Assembly (NCBI RefSeq): GCF_004363245.1
Contig: NZ_SNYV01000019.1
Coordinates: forward strand, 213,880 to 277,879
Reading direction: 5' to 3'
Origin: Sphingobacterium yanglingense
Lineage (GTDB): Bacteria > Bacteroidota > Bacteroidia > Sphingobacteriales > Sphingobacteriaceae
Length of the DNA stretch: 64,000 nucleotides
The position numbers and the translations under genes are program-made. Numbering within the stretch: the stretch's first letter is position 1; every line of letters starts with the position of its first letter. The notes under the pieces are model-generated. The model worked only from the letters and a program-made list of their open reading frames with translations, had not been told where the DNA came from and did no database searches. Below, in pieces: positions 6,883 through 15,018 of this stretch.

Positions 6883-9276
6883 ATGAACCAACCTACTTCA
6901 AATAATTATAGAAAGATAGAAACAGAAGAGCCAGAAATCAACCTGAAGCAGCTGTTTGAGCAGTATGCTTTTTACTGGAAATGGTTTATAGTATCTATAG
7001 TTCTATGTTTAATAGCGTCTTTTGTCTATCTGCGTTATTCGCAGCCCATATATAATGTGAACTCAAAAATCCTCTTACAGGATGAAAAACAGCAAGGAGG
7101 AGAATTGGTCGCCTTATCAGAGCTGTCTTCGTTAACAGGAATGGGAAGCGGATCTGCCTTTGTGACAGACCAGATTGATGTGATTAAATCTAGACGAATA
7201 CTACGTAAGGTGGTTGAAATCAATAGGTTAAATGTCACTTATGCTAGTAAAGGTAATGTGAAATCGACTGAATTATTAGAGGCAGAATCGCCGGTACGAC
7301 TGACATGGGTAGATAACAATAATCCAAAACTTGATTCCTCTTCTTACTCATTCACATTTACACATGTTGAGGGCGGCTCTGCGAGCTGGAAAGATGATGA
7401 TGAAGGTACACGTCAATATACGCTGGGACAGAAAATATCGACTTCACTCGGGCAGGCTTTGCTATCACCAAATGTGTCGAATAAGGCGTATGGCACGTAT
7501 CAGATACATTATGAGCCGATTGATAAGACCGTGGATGATTTACTAAAAGATATCAGTGTTTTGCCGAATAAGGATAAGCAGTCTTTCATTGTGAACTTCT
7601 CCATGAGCCACACGCATAAGGCGAAGGCAGAAATGATCCTAAACAGTCTGATCGAGCAGTACAATACAGATATAACTGCGGATAAAATGCAACTGACGAG
7701 AGCGACGTCTAATTTTATAAACTCTCGATTGGAGCTGATATCCAAGGATCTAGCTACAGCCGATTCGAAGGTGGCAGATTATAAAGATCGCAATAATCTA
7801 GTAGATATGGGGTCTGAAGCACAGCTCTATATGCAGAATGCTACGGAAAATGAACGTAAACTGATTGAGTACCAGACGCAGCTGCGTCTGGCGGATATGA
7901 TGCGATCCACTGCTGAGGAGAGTAAGCGCGCATTATTACCCTCGAATATGGGGCTTGCAGATCCTTCTATCGAAGCAACGATTAAAAACTATAATGCGTT
8001 GGTATTGGAAAGGGAAGATCTCCTCAAGTCCGCAACATCTGACAATCCGGTAGTACAGAATATAACCCGGAATGTTGACGAATTGAATAAAAGCCTAGAG
8101 CTCTCGCTGCAGAATTATAGAAAGGTATTGCAGTCGAATGTAAATGCATTGCAGACACAGAAAAACAAGTTTGAAGGGAAACTGGGGCAATTGCCTAACC
8201 AGGAGCGGGGATTTAAAGATATCTCCCGCCAGCAGCAGATCGTGGAGCAGCTCTATCTATTCTTGTTGCAGAAGCGGGAAGAAACAGAGATAAAGGCTTC
8301 GGCTACGCCAGCAAACTTAAAGATTATAGATGCGGCTTATGGCTCAGATATTCCTGTAGCGCCTAAGAAATCTATTGTTCTTTTGGGGGCGTTGATTGTG
8401 GGGTTTTTAGTTCCATTTGGAATCTTATATCTTAGGTTCTTATTAGACAACAAGATTCAATCCCGTAAGGATATAGAGGCAGTGTTGGCAGCACCGATCT
8501 TGGGAGAGATGCCGACCTCGGAGGATCCTGTGGTACGGGATAATGATCGCTCTTCACTAGCGGAGGCCTTCCGTATATTGCGGACTAATATCTCCTTTAT
8601 GTTGGGAGCCAAGAAGGATTCGGCGGTGATCTTTGTAACCTCAACCACTTCTGGCGAAGGCAAGTCTTTCGTGTCGACCAATTTGGCTCGTATTCTATCT
8701 ATGTCGGGCAAGAAGGTGCTGTTGATCGGTGCCGATATCCGGTCTCCTAAGGTATTGGATTATCTAGGATTGTCACATCTACAACATACTAATGTGGGAA
8801 TTACGCAGTACCTAATCAATCCGGATATGGATATTGATAATATTATTCTCAAAACCCCAGAAGGTTACCGCTTTGATATTATCTACTCGGGCTATATTGC
8901 ACCTAATCCAGCAGAGCTATTGATGAATGGGCATTTTGATGATGTGATCAAATATGGGAAGGAACATTATGACTATGTGATCGTCGATACGGCTCCGGTT
9001 AGCTTAGTAACAGATACCTTATTGATCGCGCACAATGCCGATCTTACGGTGTATGTATCCCGTGCCAATTATCTGGACAAACGCTTGCTCAATGTGCCTA
9101 AGGAGCTGTATGAGGAAGGTAAACTGAAGAATATGGCCGTTGTGGTTAATGATGTGGACTTTGCTAAGGGCTATGGTTACGGATACGGTTATGGTTATGG
9201 TTATGGTGATATGGGAAATAAATCGCTACGTGAGCGTATAAAAGGGAAAATCAAGAAATTGTTACAAAGGAAGTAA
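6883..9276 (+). CDS. wzc: polysaccharide co-polymerase / tyrosine autokinase, Wzc-like
   Basis: A 797-residue inner-membrane protein starting at the ATG 2 bases after the wza stop; a longer in-frame start at 6814 lies inside wza and is unlikely. Order: Wzz domain with first TM near residues 35-55, long periplasmic coiled-coil region, GNVR-type segment before the second TM near 500, then a cytosolic BY-kinase domain. Kinase motifs are Walker A (TTSGEGKS), Walker A' (VLLIGADIRSP) and Walker B (YVIVDTAPV). The tail carries six Gly-Tyr pairs, the autophosphorylation cluster. It controls polymer length and export by cycling phosphorylation, opposed by the PHP phosphatase at 9610. Confidence 0.95.
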   Translation: MNQPTSNNYRKIETEEPEINLKQLFEQYAFYWKWFIVSIVLCLIASFVYLRYSQPIYNVNSKILLQDEKQQGGELVALSELSSLTGMGSGSAFVTDQIDVIKSRRILRKVVEINRLNVTYASKGNVKSTELLEAESPVRLTWVDNNNPKLDSSSYSFTFTHVEGGSASWKDDDEGTRQYTLGQKISTSLGQALLSPNVSNKAYGTYQIHYEPIDKTVDDLLKDISVLPNKDKQSFIVNFSMSHTHKAKAEMILNSLIEQYNTDITADKMQLTRATSNFINSRLELISKDLATADSKVADYKDRNNLVDMGSEAQLYMQNATENERKLIEYQTQLRLADMMRSTAEESKRALLPSNMGLADPSIEATIKNYNALVLEREDLLKSATSDNPVVQNITRNVDELNKSLELSLQNYRKVLQSNVNALQTQKNKFEGKLGQLPNQERGFKDISRQQQIVEQLYLFLLQKREETEIKASATPANLKIIDAAYGSDIPVAPKKSIVLLGALIVGFLVPFGILYLRFLLDNKIQSRKDIEAVLAAPILGEMPTSEDPVVRDNDRSSLAEAFRILRTNISFMLGAKKDSAVIFVTSTTSGEGKSFVSTNLARILSMSGKKVLLIGADIRSPKVLDYLGLSHLQHTNVGITQYLINPDMDIDNIILKTPEGYRFDIIYSGYIAPNPAELLMNGHFDDVIKYGKEHYDYVIVDTAPVSLVTDTLLIAHNADLTVYVSRANYLDKRLLNVPKELYEEGKLKNMAVVVNDVDFAKGYGYGYGYGYGYGDMGNKSLRERIKGKIKKLLQRK
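9169..9207 (+). repeat. hexanucleotide tandem repeat encoding the Wzc tyrosine cluster
   Basis: Six copies of GGN-TAY (Gly-Tyr) run without interruption, and the last three are identical GGTTAT units. Because the unit is 6 bp, gain or loss of copies keeps the frame and changes only the number of tyrosines in the autokinase tail. Confidence 0.9.
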
Positions 9277-9609
9277 CATCTTTCGGATTGAGTATAAAAG
9301 GATAGCCTAGATACTACTACTGGCTAAAACATCATTATTCTGCACAGAATAATGATGTTTTTTTATGTATATAGCCATAAAAGGCCTGGTTTTTGAGTTT
9401 GTTTTTTATAGTTGTAATAAATATTATACAAATCAGATTGAATGTTAATTTATTATTACGTATATTGCATACAATATTAGCTTGCTTAACATCAATATAG
9501 TCTAGGCTATTCTACCAAATCGATATTAAGTAAGACAACTATCTATGTAGCGAAGTAGAGAGTAGTTACGTTTAATTAGATAATCATAAACTTATTTTAA
9601 TAGGGGATA
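9277..9609. other. 333-base gap between wzc and the phosphatase gene
   Basis: The first part holds the wzc terminator (9327-9365). The remaining roughly 240 bases are AT-rich and show no open frame with coding character. No exact TAnnTTTG box was found; the nearest is a weak TATATTG near 9460. The phosphatase gene presumably has its own promoter here. Confidence 0.5.
9327..9365 (+). terminator. intrinsic terminator after wzc
   Basis: Perfect 16-bp arms at 9327-9342 and 9345-9360 (AAACATCATTATTCTG and its complement) surround a CA loop and run into a T-tract. Confidence 0.85.
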
Positions 9610-10407
9610 ATGGGTTTTTTTTCGAAGTTATTTGGCAGATCACAAGGTGAAGCAAAGGTAAGAACGCTGGGAAAACTAGCGTTTTTAGAGGTAGATATGC
9701 ACAATCATTTACTACCGGGGATAGATGATGGTAGTCAGTCGGTGGAGCAATCTTTGGCATTGATTAAAGGGTTACATGCACTGGGTTTTGAAAAATTTAT
9801 ATGTACACCGCATATCATGGATGGTGTACATCCTAATACCAAATCTACTATCGCTGGTGCATACGACGATTTAAATAAGCAACTACGAAATACGGATGCT
9901 AAGGTGGAAGTTTATGCTGCTGCGGAGCATATGATCGATGAGGGATTGGATAAACTGATCGAAAAAGATAACTTGTGTGTGATGCCAGGTGGCTACGTGT
10001 TGATAGAAATGTCTTACCTTTCGGAATCCAAGGCACTGTTTCAGACGATAGCCGATATCCAAAAACTAGGTTATAAACCTATTCTAGCGCACCCCGAGCG
10101 TTATAATTATTACCATTACAACTTTGATATGTATAAGCAGATCAAGGATACAGGTTGCTTATTGCAGCTTAATCTCTTGTCTATCAGTCGGTATTATGGT
10201 ACCGAAGTGAAAGTAGCGGCGCTGACGATGATCAAGTCTGGTATGTACGACTTTGTAGGTACAGATACGCATCACGAGAAGCATCTCGCTGCTCTTCAGG
10301 ATGTTGTGACCAAGTATCCGGTGCGGGACTTGCTAAAAACCTGTAATATACAGAATGCTTCGCTCTTGGGGCATCTTCCCAATAAATCGATAGTTTCTGT
10401 CGGTTAG
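9610..10407 (+). CDS. PHP-domain protein-tyrosine phosphatase, CpsB/YwqE-like
   Basis: A 265-residue cytosolic metallophosphatase of the PHP fold. Metal-binding motifs are DMHNHLLPGIDDGS near residue 28, CTPHIMDG near 63, HPERYNYY near 158 and GTDTHHEKH near 218. This family removes phosphate from the tyrosine tail of BY-kinases, and the Wzc-like kinase lies just upstream. It is separated from wzc by a terminator, so the two are probably transcribed independently. The ATG at 9610 is preceded by AGGGGATA, one of the few purine-rich start contexts in the window. Confidence 0.92.
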   Translation: MGFFSKLFGRSQGEAKVRTLGKLAFLEVDMHNHLLPGIDDGSQSVEQSLALIKGLHALGFEKFICTPHIMDGVHPNTKSTIAGAYDDLNKQLRNTDAKVEVYAAAEHMIDEGLDKLIEKDNLCVMPGGYVLIEMSYLSESKALFQTIADIQKLGYKPILAHPERYNYYHYNFDMYKQIKDTGCLLQLNLLSISRYYGTEVKVAALTMIKSGMYDFVGTDTHHEKHLAALQDVVTKYPVRDLLKTCNIQNASLLGHLPNKSIVSVG

Positions 10408-10464
10408 TTTATTTATAGTCGTTTCAATTAAAAGCGGCATGGATTTTGCAAGCTCGATTTTGTA

Positions 10465-10487
10465 GGAGGAATACGGCGTATTTTTCC
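10465..10487 (+). promoter_or_regulatory. hairpin between phosphatase and dehydratase genes
   Basis: GGAGGAATACG (10465-10475) faces CGTATTTTTCC (10477-10487), pairing with two G-U wobbles. T-rich sequence follows until the TTG start at 10501. It may be a weak terminator or a structure controlling the next start. Confidence 0.35.
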
Positions 10488-10500
10488 TATTTTTATATAA

Positions 10501-12483
10501 TTGCAAAAAGAATTGGATAAGTTGTCGATAAAAGTCAATAGTTGGCTAGGAGAGTTAAAAAAACGATTGCGGAAGGATAATCCGCGCTGGGTGGTCTTAA
10601 TGATTGATGTCGCCATAGTATATACCTGTTACTTATTGTCCAATGTGTTGATCAATAGTTTTAGAGGTATCTTTTCGGTCGATCTGATGCTACAGAAGTC
10701 TATTCTGATTGTATCTGTATATACGTTGACCTTCTGGTGTTTACAGAGCTACAAGGGAATAATCCGGCAAACGGGGATATCGGATGCGGTACATATATTC
10801 AAAGTGGTAGGCTTGGCTTGTCTATTATTGGCTATACCGACTATTGTGATCCGTAATTTTGTTGCTAAAGGAACGGTATGGGGAGATTATCTACGCCTAT
10901 CCTACAGTGTGATCTTTATGCATGGTTTCCTCACGATGGTAGCTATGGTAGCTGCTCGGGTATGTTACCGTAACATTTACGAAAAGCTGTTCCTGCCACA
11001 CCGTAAGGTAAAATATGCTTTAATATTTGGCGCTTCGCGTCCGGCTCTCGTGGCCTACTCGCTGCTAAGAGATGATAAACGTTCGAAGGTAAAGGTGTTA
11101 GCTTTTGTGGAAGATAAGTCGAGCCGTATAGGTCGGCTGATGGCCGGAATTAAGGTCCTCGACATAAGACAGGTCGATGAGACTTACATCAGTGACCATA
11201 ATATCGAAGAGGTAATCATTGCGGTGGAGGACAATAATCCGGAGCGCATGGCCAGTGTGTTGGACCATTTTCATGCACTGCATGTGGAGCTTAAGATCAT
11301 GCCACCGGGAAGAAAACTGTGGCAGGAGGGCAAGAAGCGGGAGATACGCGCGTTGAAAATTGATGATTTATTAGGAAGACCTCCTATAAAACTGGAGAAT
11401 CCTGTTGTAGAAAAAGAGCTGAAGGGACGGGTGATTCTGATCACGGGTGCTGCGGGATCCATAGGGTCTGAGTTGGCGAGACAGATTGCTCTCCAGGATT
11501 ATGCTATGTTGATTCTCCTGGATCAGGCAGAATCAGCTCTCTATGATCTTCAGCATACGATACGCTTAAAAAATCCAGAGAAAACCCGATTTGTAGTGGG
11601 CAACGTGCGGGACAAGCGTTATATGCGGAAGATATTTGATACGTACCATCCCGAGTATATTTTTCATGCGGCAGCTTATAAACATGTACCATTGATGGAG
11701 AGCAATCCTTACGATGCGTTGTGGACTAATCTATATGGCAGCCGTATTGTAGCGGATCTGGCAGTGGAATATAAAGCGTACAAGTTTGTAATGGTATCGA
11801 CCGATAAAGCTGTGAACCCAACAAACATTATGGGCACAACGAAACGTGCTGCGGAGATATATGTAAGTTCTTGCAATAATATTGGGGATACAAATTTTAT
11901 TATTACGAGGTTTGGAAATGTATTGGGATCAAATGGGTCGGTAATACCGCTTTTTGAAAAGCAGCTGGAAAAGGGAGGACCTTTGACCCTAACGCACCCG
12001 GATATCACGAGGTACTTTATGACCATACCGGAGGCTAGTCTACTCGTACAGGAGGCCGCAGTAATGGGGGGAGGCGGAGAGATCTTTGTTTTTGATATGG
12101 GCAAATCGGTGAAAATCATAGATCTGGCCAAGCGTATGATCAAACTGAAAGGACTACGCTATCCACAGGATGTTGACATCAAGATCGTAGGGTTGAGACC
12201 AGGAGAAAAAATATTTGAAGAGCTTTTGGCGAATGATGAAAACACGAAAAAGACGCATCATCCGAAGATATTGATTGCAGAGGTCAACCAATCGGATATG
12301 GAGTCTAGGAGAAACCTGATCATTGGCTTGTGCAAACTCTTGGAATCGGATCATTGTATGGAGTCAGAGCAAATGCAATTGGTAGGTCTATTGAAAGAGA
12401 TTGTGCCGGAATTTAAATCGCAGAACTCGATTTATGAAGCGCTGGATAAGTCTGAGGTAATTTCTTCAGGGCTGGAGGGTTAG
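10501..12483 (+). CDS. membrane-bound nucleoside-diphosphate-sugar 4,6-dehydratase, PglF/WbpM/CapD family
   Basis: A 660-residue protein starting at TTG. Four N-terminal TM segments (about residues 35-165) and a CoA-binding-like Rossmann domain (about 175-300) precede the catalytic SDR domain. That domain has the NAD motif TGAAGSIGSE near 315 and the stretch STDKAVNPTNIMGTTKR near 432. In this large-type family Met replaces the SDR Tyr, giving a Ser-Met-Lys triad, and IMGTTK fits that. It converts UDP-GlcNAc to UDP-4-keto-6-deoxy-HexNAc, which the SDR at 3973 could reduce. The next in-frame ATG is at about residue 34, inside the first TM region, so TTG is the better start. Confidence 0.92.
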   Translation: MQKELDKLSIKVNSWLGELKKRLRKDNPRWVVLMIDVAIVYTCYLLSNVLINSFRGIFSVDLMLQKSILIVSVYTLTFWCLQSYKGIIRQTGISDAVHIFKVVGLACLLLAIPTIVIRNFVAKGTVWGDYLRLSYSVIFMHGFLTMVAMVAARVCYRNIYEKLFLPHRKVKYALIFGASRPALVAYSLLRDDKRSKVKVLAFVEDKSSRIGRLMAGIKVLDIRQVDETYISDHNIEEVIIAVEDNNPERMASVLDHFHALHVELKIMPPGRKLWQEGKKREIRALKIDDLLGRPPIKLENPVVEKELKGRVILITGAAGSIGSELARQIALQDYAMLILLDQAESALYDLQHTIRLKNPEKTRFVVGNVRDKRYMRKIFDTYHPEYIFHAAAYKHVPLMESNPYDALWTNLYGSRIVADLAVEYKAYKFVMVSTDKAVNPTNIMGTTKRAAEIYVSSCNNIGDTNFIITRFGNVLGSNGSVIPLFEKQLEKGGPLTLTHPDITRYFMTIPEASLLVQEAAVMGGGGEIFVFDMGKSVKIIDLAKRMIKLKGLRYPQDVDIKIVGLRPGEKIFEELLANDENTKKTHHPKILIAEVNQSDMESRRNLIIGLCKLLESDHCMESEQMQLVGLLKEIVPEFKSQNSIYEALDKSEVISSGLEG

Positions 12484-12499
12484 AATGAAGTGTGGCTTA

Positions 12500-12622
12500 T
12501 TAAGGTTCTAGCCAGTATGTCGAAATCATCATAGCGGCAGCTACAATAAAAAGACTAAAGGCTATTGTAAATACTCGCGCTTCGTTAGGGAGGTTCTGAA
12601 AGAAATAATTTAGTTTTGACAT
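12500..12622 (-). CDS. small single-pass membrane protein, 40 residues
   Basis: A 40-codon frame on the minus strand from an ATG at 12622 to a TAA at 12500, convergent with the dehydratase gene. The peptide begins MSKLNYFFQNLPNEARVF, has one clear hydrophobic segment (TIAFSLFIVAAAMMIS) and ends in WLEP. A basic/polar N-terminus followed by one TM helix is the usual look of real small membrane proteins. The frame fills a gap otherwise empty of genes. I do not recognise the family. It could still be a chance frame. Confidence 0.5.
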   Translation of the reverse strand: MSKLNYFFQNLPNEARVFTIAFSLFIVAAAMMISTYWLEP

Positions 12623-12730
12623 GTTAAGTTAAAAGATAGAACTATGTCGTCATGAGCAAAATCCTTGCCACGTTTTGAAAAAGTAAGTTGTGTAAATGTT
12701 TTGGACTTCATATTATAGCTTGTATAATTA

Positions 12731-13168
12731 ATGATAGATACTATTAAAGGGGGAATAGCCTCCGACCATCGGGGATCAATCCGTTTTGTCAATGAATTTG
12801 ATATGACGCAGGTCAAACGGTTTTACAGTATAAGAAACGCAGATGTAGAGCTGGTACGCGGATGGCGTGCCCATCGGATCGAGCAGCGCTGGTTTTATGT
12901 ACTCTCGGGTTCGTTTGTACTGGATCTGGTGAAGATTGATGACTGGGATAACGCCTCGGCAACATTACCTGTAGAACGTAGGATCTTGAGGGAGGAGGAA
13001 GGAGAAGTATTACATGTGCCGGTAGGATATGGTACGGCTTTTCAGGCTATGGAGGAAGGGGCAGAGCTCCTGGTATTTGCAGATCATGGTATAGAGCATG
13101 CCCCAAATGATGATTATACCTGGCCGGTAGATTACTTTGTGAAGAGGGATGGGGTTTTGGTTTTATAA
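12731..13168 (+). CDS. WxcM/FdtA-like cupin, sugar ketoisomerase or epimerase family
   Basis: A 145-residue single-domain cupin. The segment RGSIRFVNEFDMTQVKRFY and the core RGWRAHRIEQRWFYVLSGSF align by eye with WxcM-like/FdtA proteins, which isomerise dTDP-4-keto-6-deoxyhexoses. The FdtA-type RGxHAH motif has only one of its two His here (RGWRAH), so chemistry identical to FdtA is doubtful. The late motif YVP/HVPVGYGTAFQAM and the DDYTWPVDYF tail are typical of the Bacteroidota subgroup. It closes the polysaccharide locus and is followed by a terminator. Likely role: modification of a nucleotide sugar for the polymer; substrate unknown. Confidence 0.75.
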   Translation: MIDTIKGGIASDHRGSIRFVNEFDMTQVKRFYSIRNADVELVRGWRAHRIEQRWFYVLSGSFVLDLVKIDDWDNASATLPVERRILREEEGEVLHVPVGYGTAFQAMEEGAELLVFADHGIEHAPNDDYTWPVDYFVKRDGVLVL

Positions 13169-13180
13169 GGATAATAGAAT

Positions 13181-13218
13181 AAAAAAGGTCAACAAGTGAT
13201 GTACTTGCTGACCTTTTT
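13181..13218. terminator. bidirectional terminator between convergent genes
   Basis: Arms AAAAAGGTCAaCAAGT and ACTTGcTGACCTTTTT pair with one mismatch around a 5-base loop. A-tract on one side and T-tract on the other serve both the cupin gene and the minus-strand HdeD-like gene. Confidence 0.85.
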
Positions 13219-13232
13219 GCTTGAAAGTATTG

Positions 13233-13871
13233 TTATCCTTTACGCTGCTGATAGAATTCGTCCTTGAGGTGCTGGAATTTCTGTTTCCATTCTTCGGACA
13301 TGTCGGCTGTTTTGTTCTTGATTCCCTTAAGCTGAAAAGCAAGGAAACAGGCTGAAAAGCCAATGGATATAATAGCTAGTGCGACCCATATGACTAAGGA
13401 AAGGCCTGCAAAAGCTGGATTCCATAGTAGGATAAAGCTGAATATTAATCCTAAGACTGCCCACACGGTAATCCAGCCCCAGTTTTTGCTACCATACTGT
13501 TTAAGGTCAAACGAAAATGCCATCAATTGTATAGAACGGAACATAATATAAAAGCCGATCACGAAAGTGAGTGTCATAGCAGACATGGCAGGATTGGCGA
13601 ATAATAATGCCCCAAAAAGAGTATATAGTATACCGCCAGCAAGATACCAACCCCAACCCTCGATTTCATCCTTGTTCTGGACGGCAAAGACAATCTCTAA
13701 TAACCCCGAAATAATAAAAGACCAAGAAAAAAGGATGGTAAGTGCCAAGAAGGAGGCGACAGGAGTACTGATGGTATAGAAGCCCAATAGGATAAGGAGT
13801 ATACCGATGATTAAAGGTATATACCAGTGTTTGACCGAGTTTTTAATGGTTTTGAAAAATGAATGTTGCAT
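13233..13871 (-). CDS. HdeD/DUF308 family membrane protein
   Basis: A 212-residue inner-membrane protein with six predicted helices arranged as three repeated pairs. Gly-rich DUF308 signatures are visible: HWYIPLIIGILLILLGFY, WGWYLAGGILYTLFGALLF and WGWITVWAVLGLIFSFILL. The C-terminal 30 residues are charged and cytosolic. E. coli HdeD contributes to acid resistance at high density, but members in Bacteroidota are uncharacterised, so no specific role is claimed. A single-gene unit convergent with the end of the polysaccharide locus. Confidence 0.85.
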   Translation of the reverse strand: MQHSFFKTIKNSVKHWYIPLIIGILLILLGFYTISTPVASFLALTILFSWSFIISGLLEIVFAVQNKDEIEGWGWYLAGGILYTLFGALLFANPAMSAMTLTFVIGFYIMFRSIQLMAFSFDLKQYGSKNWGWITVWAVLGLIFSFILLWNPAFAGLSLVIWVALAIISIGFSACFLAFQLKGIKNKTADMSEEWKQKFQHLKDEFYQQRKG

Positions 13872-14001
13872 AATTAAAATATTAAAGGTTGTTTGATAAA
13901 TTGAAATACATAAATGACCGTAAAATTATATAGTAGATGCCTTTTCTTTAAGATACGGACTTCTTTAAGTATTAACAAGAAAAGTGACTTTAGGTTTTAT
14001 A

Positions 14002-14037
14002 AAAAAAGCACTTCTCGGATAGAGAGGTGCTTTTTTA
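14002..14037. terminator. terminator-like hairpin
   Basis: AAAAAAGCACTTCTC pairs with GAGAGGTGCTTTTTT with one wobble and a 5-base loop, flanked by A- and T-tracts. On the minus strand it lies just downstream of the decayed frame, as expected for that gene's old terminator. Confidence 0.8.
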
Positions 14038-14061
14038 GTGTTGTTGGGTTGTAATGATCCC

Positions 14062-14220
14062 TTAATCAAAATCGAAGAAATCGGATAGGAATGATTTCTT
14101 TTTCTTCGGGTAATGCTGATTGTAATCTCTACTATCTCTCTACTTCCAGTAGTCGCGGTCGTCATGACGATGTGCTGACCGGTCGTAGTGATTGTCCCGG
14201 GGGCGTTCTTGAGAGAAAAT
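14062..14220 (-). pseudogene. remnant of a small Asp/Arg/His-rich protein gene with internal stop
   Basis: Reading from 14220 down to the TAA at 14062-14064 gives a charged peptide (DRSAHRHDDRDYWK, then after one TAG at 14140-14142, RDSRDYNQHYPKKKK and SFLSDFFDFD). Composition is consistent on both sides of the stop, and the Lys4 plus FDFD end looks like a genuine C-terminus. No start codon is left, and a TGA at 14221-14223 blocks the frame upstream. A terminator follows at the right distance. I read this as a recently inactivated small gene; a chance low-complexity frame is the alternative. Confidence 0.4.
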
Positions 14221-14278
14221 TCACCTTTTTTTAACGTAATGGCTATTCTTGAGTTGAGCCTCGGTAGGTGGACTTATA

Positions 14279-14878
14279 CTATCTGCGTCCAATATAGTCG
14301 AAAAGGAGACAGTATAAAAGGATTTCTTTGTGATGCTGCTTTACGAACTGGCGCAAAAATTTCATCGCCAACACGAGTTGGTTACTGATGGTGGCAGGAG
14401 AAATGGAAAGGGACTCGCTGACCTCCTTGTAACTTTTACCTTCAATTTTACAGAGTTTAAAGATCAGTCGCCGTTGTGGAGGTAGTTGCTCAATGGCAGA
14501 TTCTAGAATCTTCCAATCTTCTTTGCCGATGTAGCTGTCTTCAACGGATAGGGCGGTACGCCCTTCACCGAATAGTGAGATATTGTCGTGTACGACCTGA
14601 GTCCGTAAATTTTTGCGGAGTTGGTCAATAGCCATACTGTTGGCCGCTTGCATAAAATAAGCGTAGAGGTTGTTATCAGGGTCTATATGCTCCCGCCCAG
14701 TCCAGATCTTGATAAAGATATTATGTAGGATCTCATCGGCATCATCGGGATTCTTGATGAGATAAAGAATACGACGATACAGGGATTTAGAAAAAGCACA
14801 GTATATAGACTCGAACGCTTTTTTATCACCGCTGATAAAAGCAATGCATGTGGCGTTGTCTATAGTGTGTTTGTACAT
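14279..14878 (-). CDS. ECF RNA polymerase sigma factor of a SusCD locus
   Basis: A 199-residue sigma-70 family protein. Region 2 includes NPDDADEILHNIFIKIW near residues 45-60. Region 4 has the helix-turn-helix YKEVSESLSISPATISNQLV near 155-175, preceded by QLPPQRRLIFKL. This type is released by an inner-membrane FecR-like anti-sigma factor when the matching SusC transducer binds substrate. It is divergent from fecR (140 bases between starts), whereas loci 3 and 4 in this window have sigma and fecR in line. It probably drives the susC operon at 16348. Confidence 0.93.
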   Translation of the reverse strand: MYKHTIDNATCIAFISGDKKAFESIYCAFSKSLYRRILYLIKNPDDADEILHNIFIKIWTGREHIDPDNNLYAYFMQAANSMAIDQLRKNLRTQVVHDNISLFGEGRTALSVEDSYIGKEDWKILESAIEQLPPQRRLIFKLCKIEGKSYKEVSESLSISPATISNQLVLAMKFLRQFVKQHHKEILLYCLLFDYIGRR

Positions 14879-15018
14879 CGTAATGGTTAGCAGAATAATA
14901 CTCTTGTGAATTTAGTCGAATTTATCCTTTTAAAAAAATATATTTTTTTCTGATCGGGATAGTGAGTTTATAGATCTCGTGCGTATACATTATAAAGACT
15001 GGCCAAAAAGAAGCTTAT

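Larger units (their letters stand above)
13872..14278. other. 407-base gap between hdeD-like gene and sigma-factor gene
   Basis: It contains the likely promoter of the HdeD-like gene (a near-match TAATTTTA on the minus strand close to 13930), a bidirectional terminator at 14002-14037 and a decayed minus-strand reading frame at 14062-14220. Nothing else was recognised. Confidence 0.5.

Noticed and set aside
11709..12143. 144-codon minus-strand frame inside the dehydratase gene
   Set aside because: Opposite-strand shadow of a conserved catalytic domain.
12699..12722. Promoter for the cupin gene (TTTTG ... TAGCTTG)
   Set aside because: The -7 part lacks one T and the spacing is only 12 bases.
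14188..14388. Plus-strand 66-codon frame
   Set aside because: Overlaps the sigma-factor gene end and the decayed frame; composition is not coding-like.
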